Source: UTCFX2 sp963827155 (lineage in GTDB: Bacteria; Chloroflexota; Anaerolineae; Anaerolineales; UBA4823). From it: a DNA stretch of 64,000 bases. The stretch is from the NCBI GenBank assembly GCA_963827155.1, contig CAWGZV010000002.1, positions 1,984,001 through 2,048,000 of the forward strand, given 5' to 3'. Below the pieces are notes generated by a model. The model did not search any database and was not told the origin of the DNA. It was given only the letters and a program-made list of their open reading frames with translations. Position 1 is the stretch's first letter. Each line of letters begins with the position of its first letter. Of this stretch, positions 46,463-54,802 are shown piece by piece. The position numbers were made by a program, and so were the translations under genes.

Positions 46463-48115
46463 CTACGGCTGCGTGGTCTTCCCCAGCCCCAACTCTTCCG
46501 GGCGGATGGGCTGCGAGAGCTGGTAGAACACCCGGTAGTCGCCGATTTGCGCTTCTTCCCAGCTGATGCCTCTCATGGAGAGCTGCTCGCGGAGCGTCTC
46601 GTCCAGCTTCGGGTGCAGGCTGGTGATGTAGGCGGCCCGCCCGGCGTTTTCGACCAGAGCATCGTACGGCGCATAGCGGTCGTCCCGCTCGGTGTAGCGC
46701 ATGTCCAGGTGGTACGGCAGGCGCGGCGTGAAGATAAGCTTTTCTTCAGTCAAGAACGCCAGCGGGTATGCGGTCCAGTAGTTGGTATAGCCGCGCCTCT
46801 CTTCGTGGCTGATCAAGAAGTCGATCAGCGCCTGGTCATACCGGTGATCGATCTGGCTTGGGCTGTAGAACTGGGTGGTCAGCCCGGGTGGGAACCTCAG
46901 CGCAGATTGGACCGTCCCCCAGAGCTGGTAAGCCACCACCAGCACCGCCGCCGCCAGCGCCCATCTGCCGTAGCGGGCTTTCCAGGAAAGGATCATGTCC
47001 GCCGCGAAAAGCGCAAGCGGCATCGCGAGCGGCAGGAAATACCGTCCAGACGGGTCTGCGCCAAAAGGGCTCAGCACAAATCCGAATGCCAGGGTCAGCA
47101 TCACCAGAGCTGGCAGCAGCGCTTCCTCCCCGCCTGGGCCTTTGGCGACCTTCTTTACCGCATGCAGGATCACTGCCATCCAGAAGACCAGCACGAATGG
47201 CAGCAGCGGCAGACCAAGCCAGCTCGCGCTCCACGGCGGGCGCAGCCCGAGCGCCGCCGGGATCCCGAAGACCAGCAGGTTGAGGGTGTGCCTGGGAATC
47301 TGCGCCAGCCAGGGCAGCCCCTCCACCCCCGCAATCGCCCCGCCTCCCAGCTCCACCAGCATCCGGGAAAACCCTTCCTGCGCCGCATAAATCCAAATCG
47401 GGAGCGACCCCAAAATGAAGCCAAATATCAAAGCCGACAGAGCCGTTAAGATCGGCGCTCTTCCCGGGGGCTTCAATTGAGAGCTCCGCTGGAAAGCGGT
47501 CGCCGTCAGGTAGGCTGCCGCCGAGACGCTGTAAATCAAAGTGAGACCGAAAGCCCAAAATCCAAGCCCATTCAATCCGCCAAAGATGATCCAGCTCAAC
47601 CCACCGGCGGGAAAATCCCCAGCCCGCCATTTCCGTCCGATCTGCAGTGCGCACAGCAAGATCAAATTGCCGATCACCAGCGCTTCGCCGTATCCTCCCA
47701 ACGAGACGGTGGTATAGAGTGTCAGGTTAACCGTTGGCACCGCCAGCAGCAGCGTTGCCAGCGCCCCGATCTGCCACTTGCCAAAAATCTCACGACCCAA
47801 CAGGTAGCTGGTGAACAGGAACCCGCCAAACAGCAGGCTCTGGATGAGCCGGATCACCCACACATACTCGCCGAATAACCAGAAGCCTCCTGCGATCAAG
47901 AATGCGTCCAGGCTGCCCATATACGCCTGCCCATAGAAGAATACCGGCCTCGCCCCCTGCAGGATGTGCCGCGCCATTAATCCGACAATCGCCTCATCCG
48001 CATTGAAAGGCGCCCACCCTCCAAGAATCAGCCAGGCTCTTAATCCAGCCCCAGCCAGCAGCGTGAGTGCCACCCAAAACAGCGGCTTATGCGAGATGTT
48101 TGCGGCAGTTTGCAT
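46463..48115 (-). CDS. GT39/ArnT-like membrane glycosyltransferase
   Basis: A 550-residue polytopic protein. Loop 1 reads APFNADEAIVGLMARHILQG and then PVFFYGQAYMGSLDAFLIAG, a clear PMT_2-like signature in which Asp-Glu is the catalytic place. Long hydrophobic helices continue to about residue 420. A C-terminal outside domain has FLISHEERRGYTNYWTAYPL and ISWEEAQIGDYRVFYQLSQP. DNA is GC-rich like its downstream partner. It diverges from the GT-C gene at 48278. Sugar and acceptor unknown. Confidence 0.82.
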   Translation of the reverse strand: MQTAANISHKPLFWVALTLLAGAGLRAWLILGGWAPFNADEAIVGLMARHILQGARPVFFYGQAYMGSLDAFLIAGGFWLFGEYVWVIRLIQSLLFGGFLFTSYLLGREIFGKWQIGALATLLLAVPTVNLTLYTTVSLGGYGEALVIGNLILLCALQIGRKWRAGDFPAGGLSWIIFGGLNGLGFWAFGLTLIYSVSAAAYLTATAFQRSSQLKPPGRAPILTALSALIFGFILGSLPIWIYAAQEGFSRMLVELGGGAIAGVEGLPWLAQIPRHTLNLLVFGIPAALGLRPPWSASWLGLPLLPFVLVFWMAVILHAVKKVAKGPGGEEALLPALVMLTLAFGFVLSPFGADPSGRYFLPLAMPLALFAADMILSWKARYGRWALAAAVLVVAYQLWGTVQSALRFPPGLTTQFYSPSQIDHRYDQALIDFLISHEERRGYTNYWTAYPLAFLTEEKLIFTPRLPYHLDMRYTERDDRYAPYDALVENAGRAAYITSLHPKLDETLREQLSMRGISWEEAQIGDYRVFYQLSQPIRPEELGLGKTTQP

Positions 48116-48277
48116 CCAGGGCTCATTTTAAGCCAGAATTCAGGCCAAACCGATAACAAATCTGTAAAATTCGGTTGACAGAACCACCCCCCGCAACGTA
48201 TCATACGGATTGGATACAATCCAACGATCGTCAAAAGGATCAACCGATAACCTGGATCTATCCAGACCAGCCCAACC

Positions 48278-49888
48278 ATGCCCATCCGCTCCAGGAATCC
48301 CATACCGCAGGTTTCACGCGAACGCTGGCTGTCGCTGGTGATCTTTCTGCTTGCGGTTTTCTTCCGGCTGATCCCCGGTGCTCGCACCATCGATGATGCT
48401 TTCATCACCTATCGCTATGCCCGCAACCTCATCGCCGGCGATGGCTTCGTCTTCAACCCAGGCGAGCGTGTCCTCGGGACCACCACTCCCCTCTACACCA
48501 TCTTGATGGTCGGATTAGGGTCGATTTCTGGTGGTGCCCAGGCGCCGTTCCCGAACCTCGCCCTGATCATAAATGCCCTCGCAGATGGGGTCACCTGCTT
48601 GCTGCTGATCTGGCTCGGTCGCAGGCTGGGATTCCGTTTTGCTGGCTTTGGTGCTGCGGTCTGCTGGGCTGTTGCACCTTACAGCGTAACCTTCGCAATC
48701 GGCGGGTTAGAAACCAGCGTGTTCGTCATGCTGCTGGTCGGATGCGCTGCGGCTCACCTCGCTGAGCGGCGGATCCTGGCGGCATTCACCGGAGCACTCG
48801 CGCTGCTCACCCGACCGGATGCCCTGATCCTGATCGGACCGCTGGCTCTTGACCGGATCTTGCAGTGGAGAAATGAATCCCGGCGAGGGGATTTCAATCT
48901 GAGGAATACTGTAAAAGAAGCACTGGCCTTTGCAGTTCCTACTTTAGGGTGGATCCTTTTTGCGTCGGCTTACTTTGGCAGCCCGCTCCCGCATTCCATC
49001 CTCGCGAAGAGCGTAGCCTACCGGCTGGATTCGGAAGCGGGTCTCGTCCGGCTGCTCCAGCATTACAGCACACCTTTCATGGAAAACCTGACCTTCGGGG
49101 CTGGCTGGATAAGAATCGGCCTGGTGATTGTCCTGTTCTTCTTCATCGTCGGCGGTCTGCGCGGCTTCAGGCAAGAAAAGCATGTCTGGCCGCTGATGGT
49201 CTACCCGTGGCTTTACCTGGTCATTTTCGCAGCCGCAAACCCGCTGATCTTCCGCTGGTACCTGACCCCGCCGCTTCCGGCATTATTCTTGTTCATCTTA
49301 GGCGGCATCGAGAGAATTATCCTTGATATCTGGGATTGGCTGCAGGGGCGGCTCCATTCCGGCGCGGACCATTCAGCTGTTCCATCTTGGCTGAACATGA
49401 TATTCTTGATTCTCATCCCGGCCTTGCTCCTGCTGCGCGGCTGGCGGATCCATCCCGACCACGGGATTGATCGTCCTGCGCCAGATATGGCCTGGGATCG
49501 GCTGGAGCTGCTCTATTACCAGGCCGCCGATATTCTGAACCAGCGGCTTGCAGCAGGACCAAATCTATCACCTACCCTCGCCGCGGGAGATGTTGGCGTG
49601 CTCGGTTTCTTTACCGGCTTGCCCCTATTAGATACCGTTGGACTGAACAGCCCAATCTCCACCCGCTATTACCCGATCGATAAAGCCTATTACACGATCA
49701 ACTACGCCGTCCCTCCTCAGTTGATCCTGGATGTGAAGCCCGATTACATCGTAATCCTGGAGGTGTATGGGCGTAATGGGCTGCTGAAACAACCCGAATT
49801 TTGGGAACAATACCGCCTCCTCCAGACACTGCCGACAGATATGTACGGCAGTGATGGGATGTTGATCCTGGAAAAAGCTGCCCCATGA
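48278..49888 (+). CDS. GT-C membrane glycosyltransferase, AftB-like N-terminus
   Basis: A 536-residue polytopic protein. Loop 1 has ARTIDDAFITYRYARNLIAG then FVFNPGERVLGTTTPLYTIL, strongly like mycobacterial arabinofuranosyltransferase AftB and related actinobacterial and Chloroflexota proteins that use polyprenyl-phosphate pentoses. The Asp pair is the predicted catalytic site. A soluble C-terminal domain follows (LAAGDVGVLGFFTGLPLLDT, LILDVKPDYIVILEVYGRNG). It is intact and is the paralogue of the broken gene at 23020-24481. It overlaps the next gene by four bases. The sugar is not known; arabinose is one possibility only. Confidence 0.83.
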   Translation: MPIRSRNPIPQVSRERWLSLVIFLLAVFFRLIPGARTIDDAFITYRYARNLIAGDGFVFNPGERVLGTTTPLYTILMVGLGSISGGAQAPFPNLALIINALADGVTCLLLIWLGRRLGFRFAGFGAAVCWAVAPYSVTFAIGGLETSVFVMLLVGCAAAHLAERRILAAFTGALALLTRPDALILIGPLALDRILQWRNESRRGDFNLRNTVKEALAFAVPTLGWILFASAYFGSPLPHSILAKSVAYRLDSEAGLVRLLQHYSTPFMENLTFGAGWIRIGLVIVLFFFIVGGLRGFRQEKHVWPLMVYPWLYLVIFAAANPLIFRWYLTPPLPALFLFILGGIERIILDIWDWLQGRLHSGADHSAVPSWLNMIFLILIPALLLLRGWRIHPDHGIDRPAPDMAWDRLELLYYQAADILNQRLAAGPNLSPTLAAGDVGVLGFFTGLPLLDTVGLNSPISTRYYPIDKAYYTINYAVPPQLILDVKPDYIVILEVYGRNGLLKQPEFWEQYRLLQTLPTDMYGSDGMLILEKAAP

Positions 49889-51213
49889 TCCAAGAAGCTG
49901 CCGGCGGAAATCAAGGGCAGGTCCAGCCTTCCAAAAAGAAATGGTTTTTATGGGTTTGGTTGGCGCTGACTGCCATACTCTCGCTTTTTGCTTTTTGGGG
50001 GCTGAGACTGGTTCCCTTCCATCCTGATGAAAGCACGCAGCTCTATATGAGCGCTGATTTTGATCTGCTGCTGCACGATCCGCTGGCGATGGCTTGGTCG
50101 CCATCCAAATCCGGCAGCCTTCCCCAGCACTACCGGCTGGTCGATGCCCCTCTCACCAAATACATCTTGGGATTAGGAAGGTCATTGACAGGCCAGGCAG
50201 CCCTCGCTGCCGATTGGGATTGGTCGATGAACTGGGACCAAAACTTTACCCGTGGCGCGCTGCCAGAGCCTGGCTTGCTCCAGAGCGGGCGCGCAGCCCT
50301 GGTATTCCTGATACCATTGGACCTGCTCCTGGTCTGTATAATTGGGATGCGGATGGGAGGTAAGATCACCGGATTGCTGGCAGAGCTGCTCTTTGGACTG
50401 AATGCCCTGGTGCTTCTCCATGATCGCAGGGCGATGGCTGAACCTGCACTTACATTCGGGGTGATCTTCTGCGTCTGGAGCTTTCTGGACGGCAACCGGC
50501 GTCCCTGGTTGGCAGGGCTAGCCGCCGCAGTTGCCTCAAACGCCAAACAGACCGGTATATTCTTACTGCCGGTCGGTTTGATCGCAGTGGTTCTGCCTCT
50601 CGCAGAAGATTTTCAGAGAAGTCACGCAGAAAAAATCAGAAGAACCCTCTGGCGTGCAGCCCAGTATGGGATGGTTTTTTTCGTCATCACCGTGGCGCTG
50701 AATCCGATCCTGTGGGCTCATCCGTTCCAGGCCGCACAGGCAGCCTGGGCAGAACGCCAGGAGCTGTCATTGAGGCAATTGGCTGATTTCAATCGGCTCT
50801 CTCCTGAGACAGTTTTAAATTCCCCGGCCCGCCGATTTGGAACGATGCTAGCACACCTTTTTCTCGTCCCGCCGATATTTGCTGAGACATCAAACTATCT
50901 AGATGACATAAGAGCCTCCGAAACCGATTATTTAGCAATCGGGGGACATGACTTATTGCGCGGCATGGCTGTCGGCGGGCTGCTTCTGATATTCACGATG
51001 TTTGGCTTGACTCTGGGAATAATCCGGTTATTCCAAACAGGTTTTCTGCGAAAATCAGTCTTGCTGATTGTGATCCTTTCAACAATTTCGCTTATTATTG
51101 GAATCTACACCGTGGTTGGGTTTCCATGGCAGCGCTATTTACTTCCGCTTGTTCCGTTCTCCTGCCTTTGGGCTGCCTATGGGATATCCGCTCCGTTCGA
51201 AAGGAAGCCATGA
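49885..51213 (+). CDS. GT-C-like membrane glycosyltransferase
   Basis: A 442-residue polytopic protein. After the first helix the outside loop reads LVPFHPDESTQLYMSADFDL, with Asp-Glu in the GT-C catalytic place, then MAWSPSKSGSLPQHYRLVDA and PLTKYILGLGRSLTG. Further helices include ALVLLHDRRAMAEPALTFGV, a conserved family feature. No C-terminal soluble domain is evident. Four-base overlaps with both neighbours (ATGA) show a coupled three-gene operon. Substrate unknown. Confidence 0.78.
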   Translation: MIQEAAGGNQGQVQPSKKKWFLWVWLALTAILSLFAFWGLRLVPFHPDESTQLYMSADFDLLLHDPLAMAWSPSKSGSLPQHYRLVDAPLTKYILGLGRSLTGQAALAADWDWSMNWDQNFTRGALPEPGLLQSGRAALVFLIPLDLLLVCIIGMRMGGKITGLLAELLFGLNALVLLHDRRAMAEPALTFGVIFCVWSFLDGNRRPWLAGLAAAVASNAKQTGIFLLPVGLIAVVLPLAEDFQRSHAEKIRRTLWRAAQYGMVFFVITVALNPILWAHPFQAAQAAWAERQELSLRQLADFNRLSPETVLNSPARRFGTMLAHLFLVPPIFAETSNYLDDIRASETDYLAIGGHDLLRGMAVGGLLLIFTMFGLTLGIIRLFQTGFLRKSVLLIVILSTISLIIGIYTVVGFPWQRYLLPLVPFSCLWAAYGISAPFERKP

Positions 51214-52784
51214 ACGATCCTGCTGCTCTGGAAAATGATTCCAAAGCCGATTGGATTTCACTTCCTAACGGTCTCAACCCCGCATTTGTGTTTGGATTGG
51301 CTGTTCTGCTCGGCGCCGGATTGCGGATTGCGATCGTCTTGAAGGCAGATTTTCCGCATAACGATGGCGGATTATTCAACTCAGTCACACAAGAGCTTAT
51401 CCAAAGCGGTTTTCACCTGCCCGTTACGATCCCGTACAATTCTGGTCAGATCCCTTTTGTTTATCCACCCTTGGGATTTTATCTGGCTGGCGCTCTGACC
51501 GCCATGGGGTTTTCACTGATCCAGCTTCAGCGCTTGCTGCCGCTGATTTTTTGCATCCTGACAATACCCGCCTTTGCCCTGTTGACCCGAACTTTTACAC
51601 ACAGAAGCGATCTCGCAGCACTTTCTACACTCGCTTTTGCTCTTCTGCCCTACAGTACCGACCGGCTGCTGATGGGCGGCGGGCTGACACGTGCCCCCGG
51701 TTTCTTTTTCTCGCTACTTGCTTTAAATTGGATCTACCTGTCATTTGAAAACGGAAAACACCTGTATATCTCCTTAGCTGCCCTTTTCTCAACGCTTACC
51801 CTGCTCACGCATCCGGTCTACACCACGTTCGTGGTCTTCAGCGCCCTGGTTTTCTACCTTTTCCTGCCGAAAAAAAGGAGGAATCTTATTAGTGGCATGT
51901 TAGTCGCAGGTGGGGTCTTGCTGCTTTCAGCAATCTGGTGGCTGCAAATATTAACCACCCATAGTATTGATCCAATCCTTGGGGCATTAGCTTCGCGCAA
52001 CGCTCTTCCGCTTATCGTACGCCTCAGTCAATTGCTTTTCTTTGACCTTTCTGGTGAATACTTCCTTGAGCTCATAGGGGTATTCAGCCTTTTTGGATTG
52101 ATTTTCACCCTCCTGGATAGACATTACCTGCTGCCAGCCTGGCTGATCGCAATATTTATTTTTGAGCGGACCGCACCCGTATCCTTAGCAGTAGTGCCGT
52201 TAGCAATGCTCGCGGGCATCGGTGGAGCACGGATGATTGAAGCCGGAAGCAAGCTTTGGAAGACAGGGATTCGCAGTCGCTTTGTGATGATTGCGTTCAG
52301 CGTCCTGGTCTATTACTCGCTGATATCCAGCTACATCCGGTTCGATGCGGCGGTGCTCACACCCGATAACAGGGAGTCATTAACCTGGATCGCCGAGAAT
52401 AGCTCCGCTGGAAGCATTTTCCTTGTGCTCAGCGGTTACCCGTGGTGGGATGATCCTGTTACAGAATGGTTTCCGACGCTGACCGATCGAGTGAGCGTGA
52501 CAACCGTGCAGGGTTATGAATGGACTACACCAGATCAATTTTCCCATCAGGCACAGATATTTACGGAAGCTGGTCTATGTTTGCAGTCTATAGAAGTGAG
52601 CTGCCTGGATGAATGGGCTGGAAGGAATCGAGTGGCGTTTGATTACATATTTATCCCCCAGATCAAACCACCAAAAGGCAGCTTGCCTGTCGGCAACTCA
52701 GCCTTGGTTCAAGCGCTCCGCGGCTCGGAAAGATACACGCTCATTAATGAAGATTCTGGGGGGCTGGTGTTTCAACTGCATTGA
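51210..52784 (+). CDS. GT-C membrane glycosyltransferase, intact paralogue of 33251 gene
   Basis: A protein of about 524 residues starting MNDPAALENDSKADW at the ATG that overlaps the previous stop (AAGGAAG site upstream). Loop 1 reads FPHNDGGLFNSVTQELIQSG then IPFVYPPLGFYLAG, close to the broken gene at 33251-34850. Helices follow, and the C-terminal outside domain has WWDDPVTEWFPTLTDRVSVT then TVQGYEWTTP. Last gene of a three-gene plus-strand operon. The shared C-terminal domain suggests binding of a common acceptor; inference only. Confidence 0.82.
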   Translation: MNDPAALENDSKADWISLPNGLNPAFVFGLAVLLGAGLRIAIVLKADFPHNDGGLFNSVTQELIQSGFHLPVTIPYNSGQIPFVYPPLGFYLAGALTAMGFSLIQLQRLLPLIFCILTIPAFALLTRTFTHRSDLAALSTLAFALLPYSTDRLLMGGGLTRAPGFFFSLLALNWIYLSFENGKHLYISLAALFSTLTLLTHPVYTTFVVFSALVFYLFLPKKRRNLISGMLVAGGVLLLSAIWWLQILTTHSIDPILGALASRNALPLIVRLSQLLFFDLSGEYFLELIGVFSLFGLIFTLLDRHYLLPAWLIAIFIFERTAPVSLAVVPLAMLAGIGGARMIEAGSKLWKTGIRSRFVMIAFSVLVYYSLISSYIRFDAAVLTPDNRESLTWIAENSSAGSIFLVLSGYPWWDDPVTEWFPTLTDRVSVTTVQGYEWTTPDQFSHQAQIFTEAGLCLQSIEVSCLDEWAGRNRVAFDYIFIPQIKPPKGSLPVGNSALVQALRGSERYTLINEDSGGLVFQLH

Positions 52785-52831
52785 GGGCATTCAATCCGGT
52801 AAAGTCGGATTTTCACGCAAGTTGGTTTAAG

Positions 52832-52865
52832 AAAAACAGGGTGCGCTGGCTGAGCCGCACACCCT
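52832..52865 (-). terminator. Intrinsic terminator of rpoD
   Basis: CAGGGTG (52837-52843) pairs with CACCCTG (52859-52865), with a few inner G-C pairs. On the minus strand the stem is followed by TTTTTCTT. It lies 16 bases past the rpoD stop, and may serve the converging plus-strand operon in part. Confidence 0.8.
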
Positions 52866-52880
52866 GCTGACTTAAATAAC

Positions 52881-54096
52881 CTATCCGAGATACTCTCGAA
52901 GTTTCCGCCGAATTGCCGGATGCCGCAAGCGGCTGAGCGCTTGGGCTTCAATTTGGCGGACGCGCTCACGGGTAACACCCATTTTGCGGCCAACTTCTTC
53001 AAGCGTGTAAGCTTGTCCATCCAGTAGACCATAACGCAGCTGAAGAATCCGCACTTCACGGGGAGGTAGACCATTAAGCACCGATTCCAGGTGCTCTCGC
53101 AGAAGATTGTATGTCGCCGTGTCATCAGGTGCGGGGACTTCTTCGTCTTGGATGAAATCTCCAAGCACTGAAGTCCTCTTCATCATCGGTTGGAGTCTCT
53201 AAAGAAAGCGGACGGCGCGCGACCTGGATCATGTTCTCCACCTTCTGTGGAGTCACATCCAGAGCTTCAGCCAGCTCTTCAACCGATGGATCGCGCCCTA
53301 AGCGCTGCGTCAGTTGGTGCTGGACTCTCAGCAGCTTATTGATCTGGTCGCCCATATGCACGGGAACGCGGATCGTGCGTCCCTGGTCCGCAATCGCACG
53401 CGTCACCGCCTGGCGGATCCACCAGGTGGCATAAGTGCTGAATTTGTGACCGCGGCGATAGTCAAACTTCTTTGCAGCCCGGATCAAACCGATATTCCCT
53501 TCCTGGATTAAATCCAAGAATGGGACGCCGCGTCCCATGTACTTCTTCGCCACAGAGATCACGAGACGGCTGTTCGCAGTGATCAAGTGTTCCCGGGCAG
53601 CCCAGCCGTCCTCAATCAGCAGCTGGAGTTCCTGGCGCCGGCGGGTGCTCACATTCCCTTTCGCCAGCTCTTCTCTCGCCAACCGGCCGCGCTCGATGCG
53701 CTGAGCCAACTCTACCTCTTCCTCGGCAGTGAGGAGCGGTACACGGCCGACCTCTTTCAAATAGAGACCGATGGTGTCATCGGTATCGATATTCGCCAGA
53801 TAATTATCCTCGACTGTCAGATCGCGGCTGGTTTCCTCTTCTAACTCATCTTCTTCATTAAGCTCTTCGTCTGACGGGCCTCCAGGGACTGGCTCTTCCA
53901 AATAAGGAATACCTGCGCTCAATAAAGCTGCAAAGGCTTCTTCGAGCTGGTCGACATCCTGCTCGGCTTCTGGAAAAAGCGTCAGGATATCATCAATCGT
54001 CACATATGATTTCTGACGCCCAAGCTCAATCAAACGCGCGATTGCTGTATTTTCGTCTGGTTCTTCGATTTCCTTCAGTAATTCTTCGTTGATCAT
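52881..54096 (-). CDS. rpoD: Primary RNA polymerase sigma factor RpoD/SigA, single frameshift
   Basis: A sigma-70 group 1 factor of about 404 residues. N-terminal sigma-1.1-like part (ARLIELGRQKSYVTIDDILT), region 1.2 (DTIGLYLKEVGRVPLLT), region 2 with FLDLIQEGNIGLIRAAKKFD and GHKFSTYATWWIRQAVTRAI, region 3 and SLETPTDDEED. The frame then slips near 53170; the second piece continues VLGDFIQDEEVPAPDD and region 4 (GLLDGQAYTLEEVGRKMGVT, RERVRQIEAQAL). Removing one T of a TT pair gives EEDSVLGDFI, the canonical join. As the primary sigma factor is essential, this indel is almost surely a sequence error. It recognises -35/-10 promoters like those found here. Confidence 0.93.
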
Positions 54097-54202
54097 AGAT
54101 AAACTGACACCTTAATAAGCATACTTACTGCTATCAGAATACACTCTTTTCAAACCAAAATCAATACCCAATTCGGATAGACTTGCAATCGAGCTATCCT
54201 GC

Positions 54203-54799
54203 TTAAGGAGTTGGGACAGTATTTGGCTCGGCTGCAGGTTTCTCGCCAGATCCTGGAGTAGGAGTAGGCATGAAAGGCGGCTTGGTGGCAAATCCCAGCA
54301 AAGGATCCAGGCTGTATTTATTCGCTATAAACAGCCCCCGATTTCCTACCTGCACGTAATATCCGCTCGCTGTCGGGGTTTCATCACCCACACTGATTCT
54401 TTCCTCCGTGTCATCTTTGAAAACGACTAAAAGCCGATACACTGGAGGGTTCAAACCTGCTTCATCCAGGCTTGGTCCACCTTGCAGGGAAGATACCTCT
54501 CGGGTAGAGAGCAGCTGGCTCAATGCAGATTCGATGGCACCTGTATCGGCGGCTCCTTCATCCGGATACATAATCGACCAACCAGCGGTTTCATCCTTAT
54601 GCAGCTCTAAAACGGCTTCACCGACCTTCTCCAGACGTAATCCGGAAATCTCCGAATTGAATGAGAAGAGCATGGGACTTGCTTCGGTGGGAGTTGCCTC
54701 AGCTTCTTCCGTGCTACTTTTCGTTTGCTGGAGGTAGTAGGCTACCGCCAACAAGGCTGCAAGCACCACAACCGTGATCAAAGTTGAACGTCGGATCAT
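54203..54799 (-). CDS. DUF4340 domain protein
   Basis: A 198-residue protein with an N-terminal membrane anchor (STLITVVVLAALLAVAYYLQ) and a DUF4340-type outside domain (EISGLRLEKVGEAVLELHKD, then YPDEGAADTGAIESALSQLL). DUF4340 proteins are regularly next to GldG-type ABC genes, and this one follows it by three bases. A Pro/Thr-rich tail ends the protein. The role is unknown; a partner of the ABC complex is likely from context. Confidence 0.85.
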   Translation of the reverse strand: MIRRSTLITVVVLAALLAVAYYLQQTKSSTEEAEATPTEASPMLFSFNSEISGLRLEKVGEAVLELHKDETAGWSIMYPDEGAADTGAIESALSQLLSTREVSSLQGGPSLDEAGLNPPVYRLLVVFKDDTEERISVGDETPTASGYYVQVGNRGLFIANKYSLDPLLGFATKPPFMPTPTPGSGEKPAAEPNTVPTP

Positions 54800-54802
54800 G
54801 CC

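Noticed and set aside
44857..46566. A 569-codon open frame on the plus strand
   Set aside because: It is antisense to the GT-C gene with clear family motifs. Its Arg/Gln/Pro-rich product reflects GC-rich codons read in reverse and includes antisense tandem repeats.
46370..47449. A 359-codon plus-strand open frame
   Set aside because: It is antisense to the ArnT-like gene; no family pattern, no ribosome site, and composition typical of a shadow frame.
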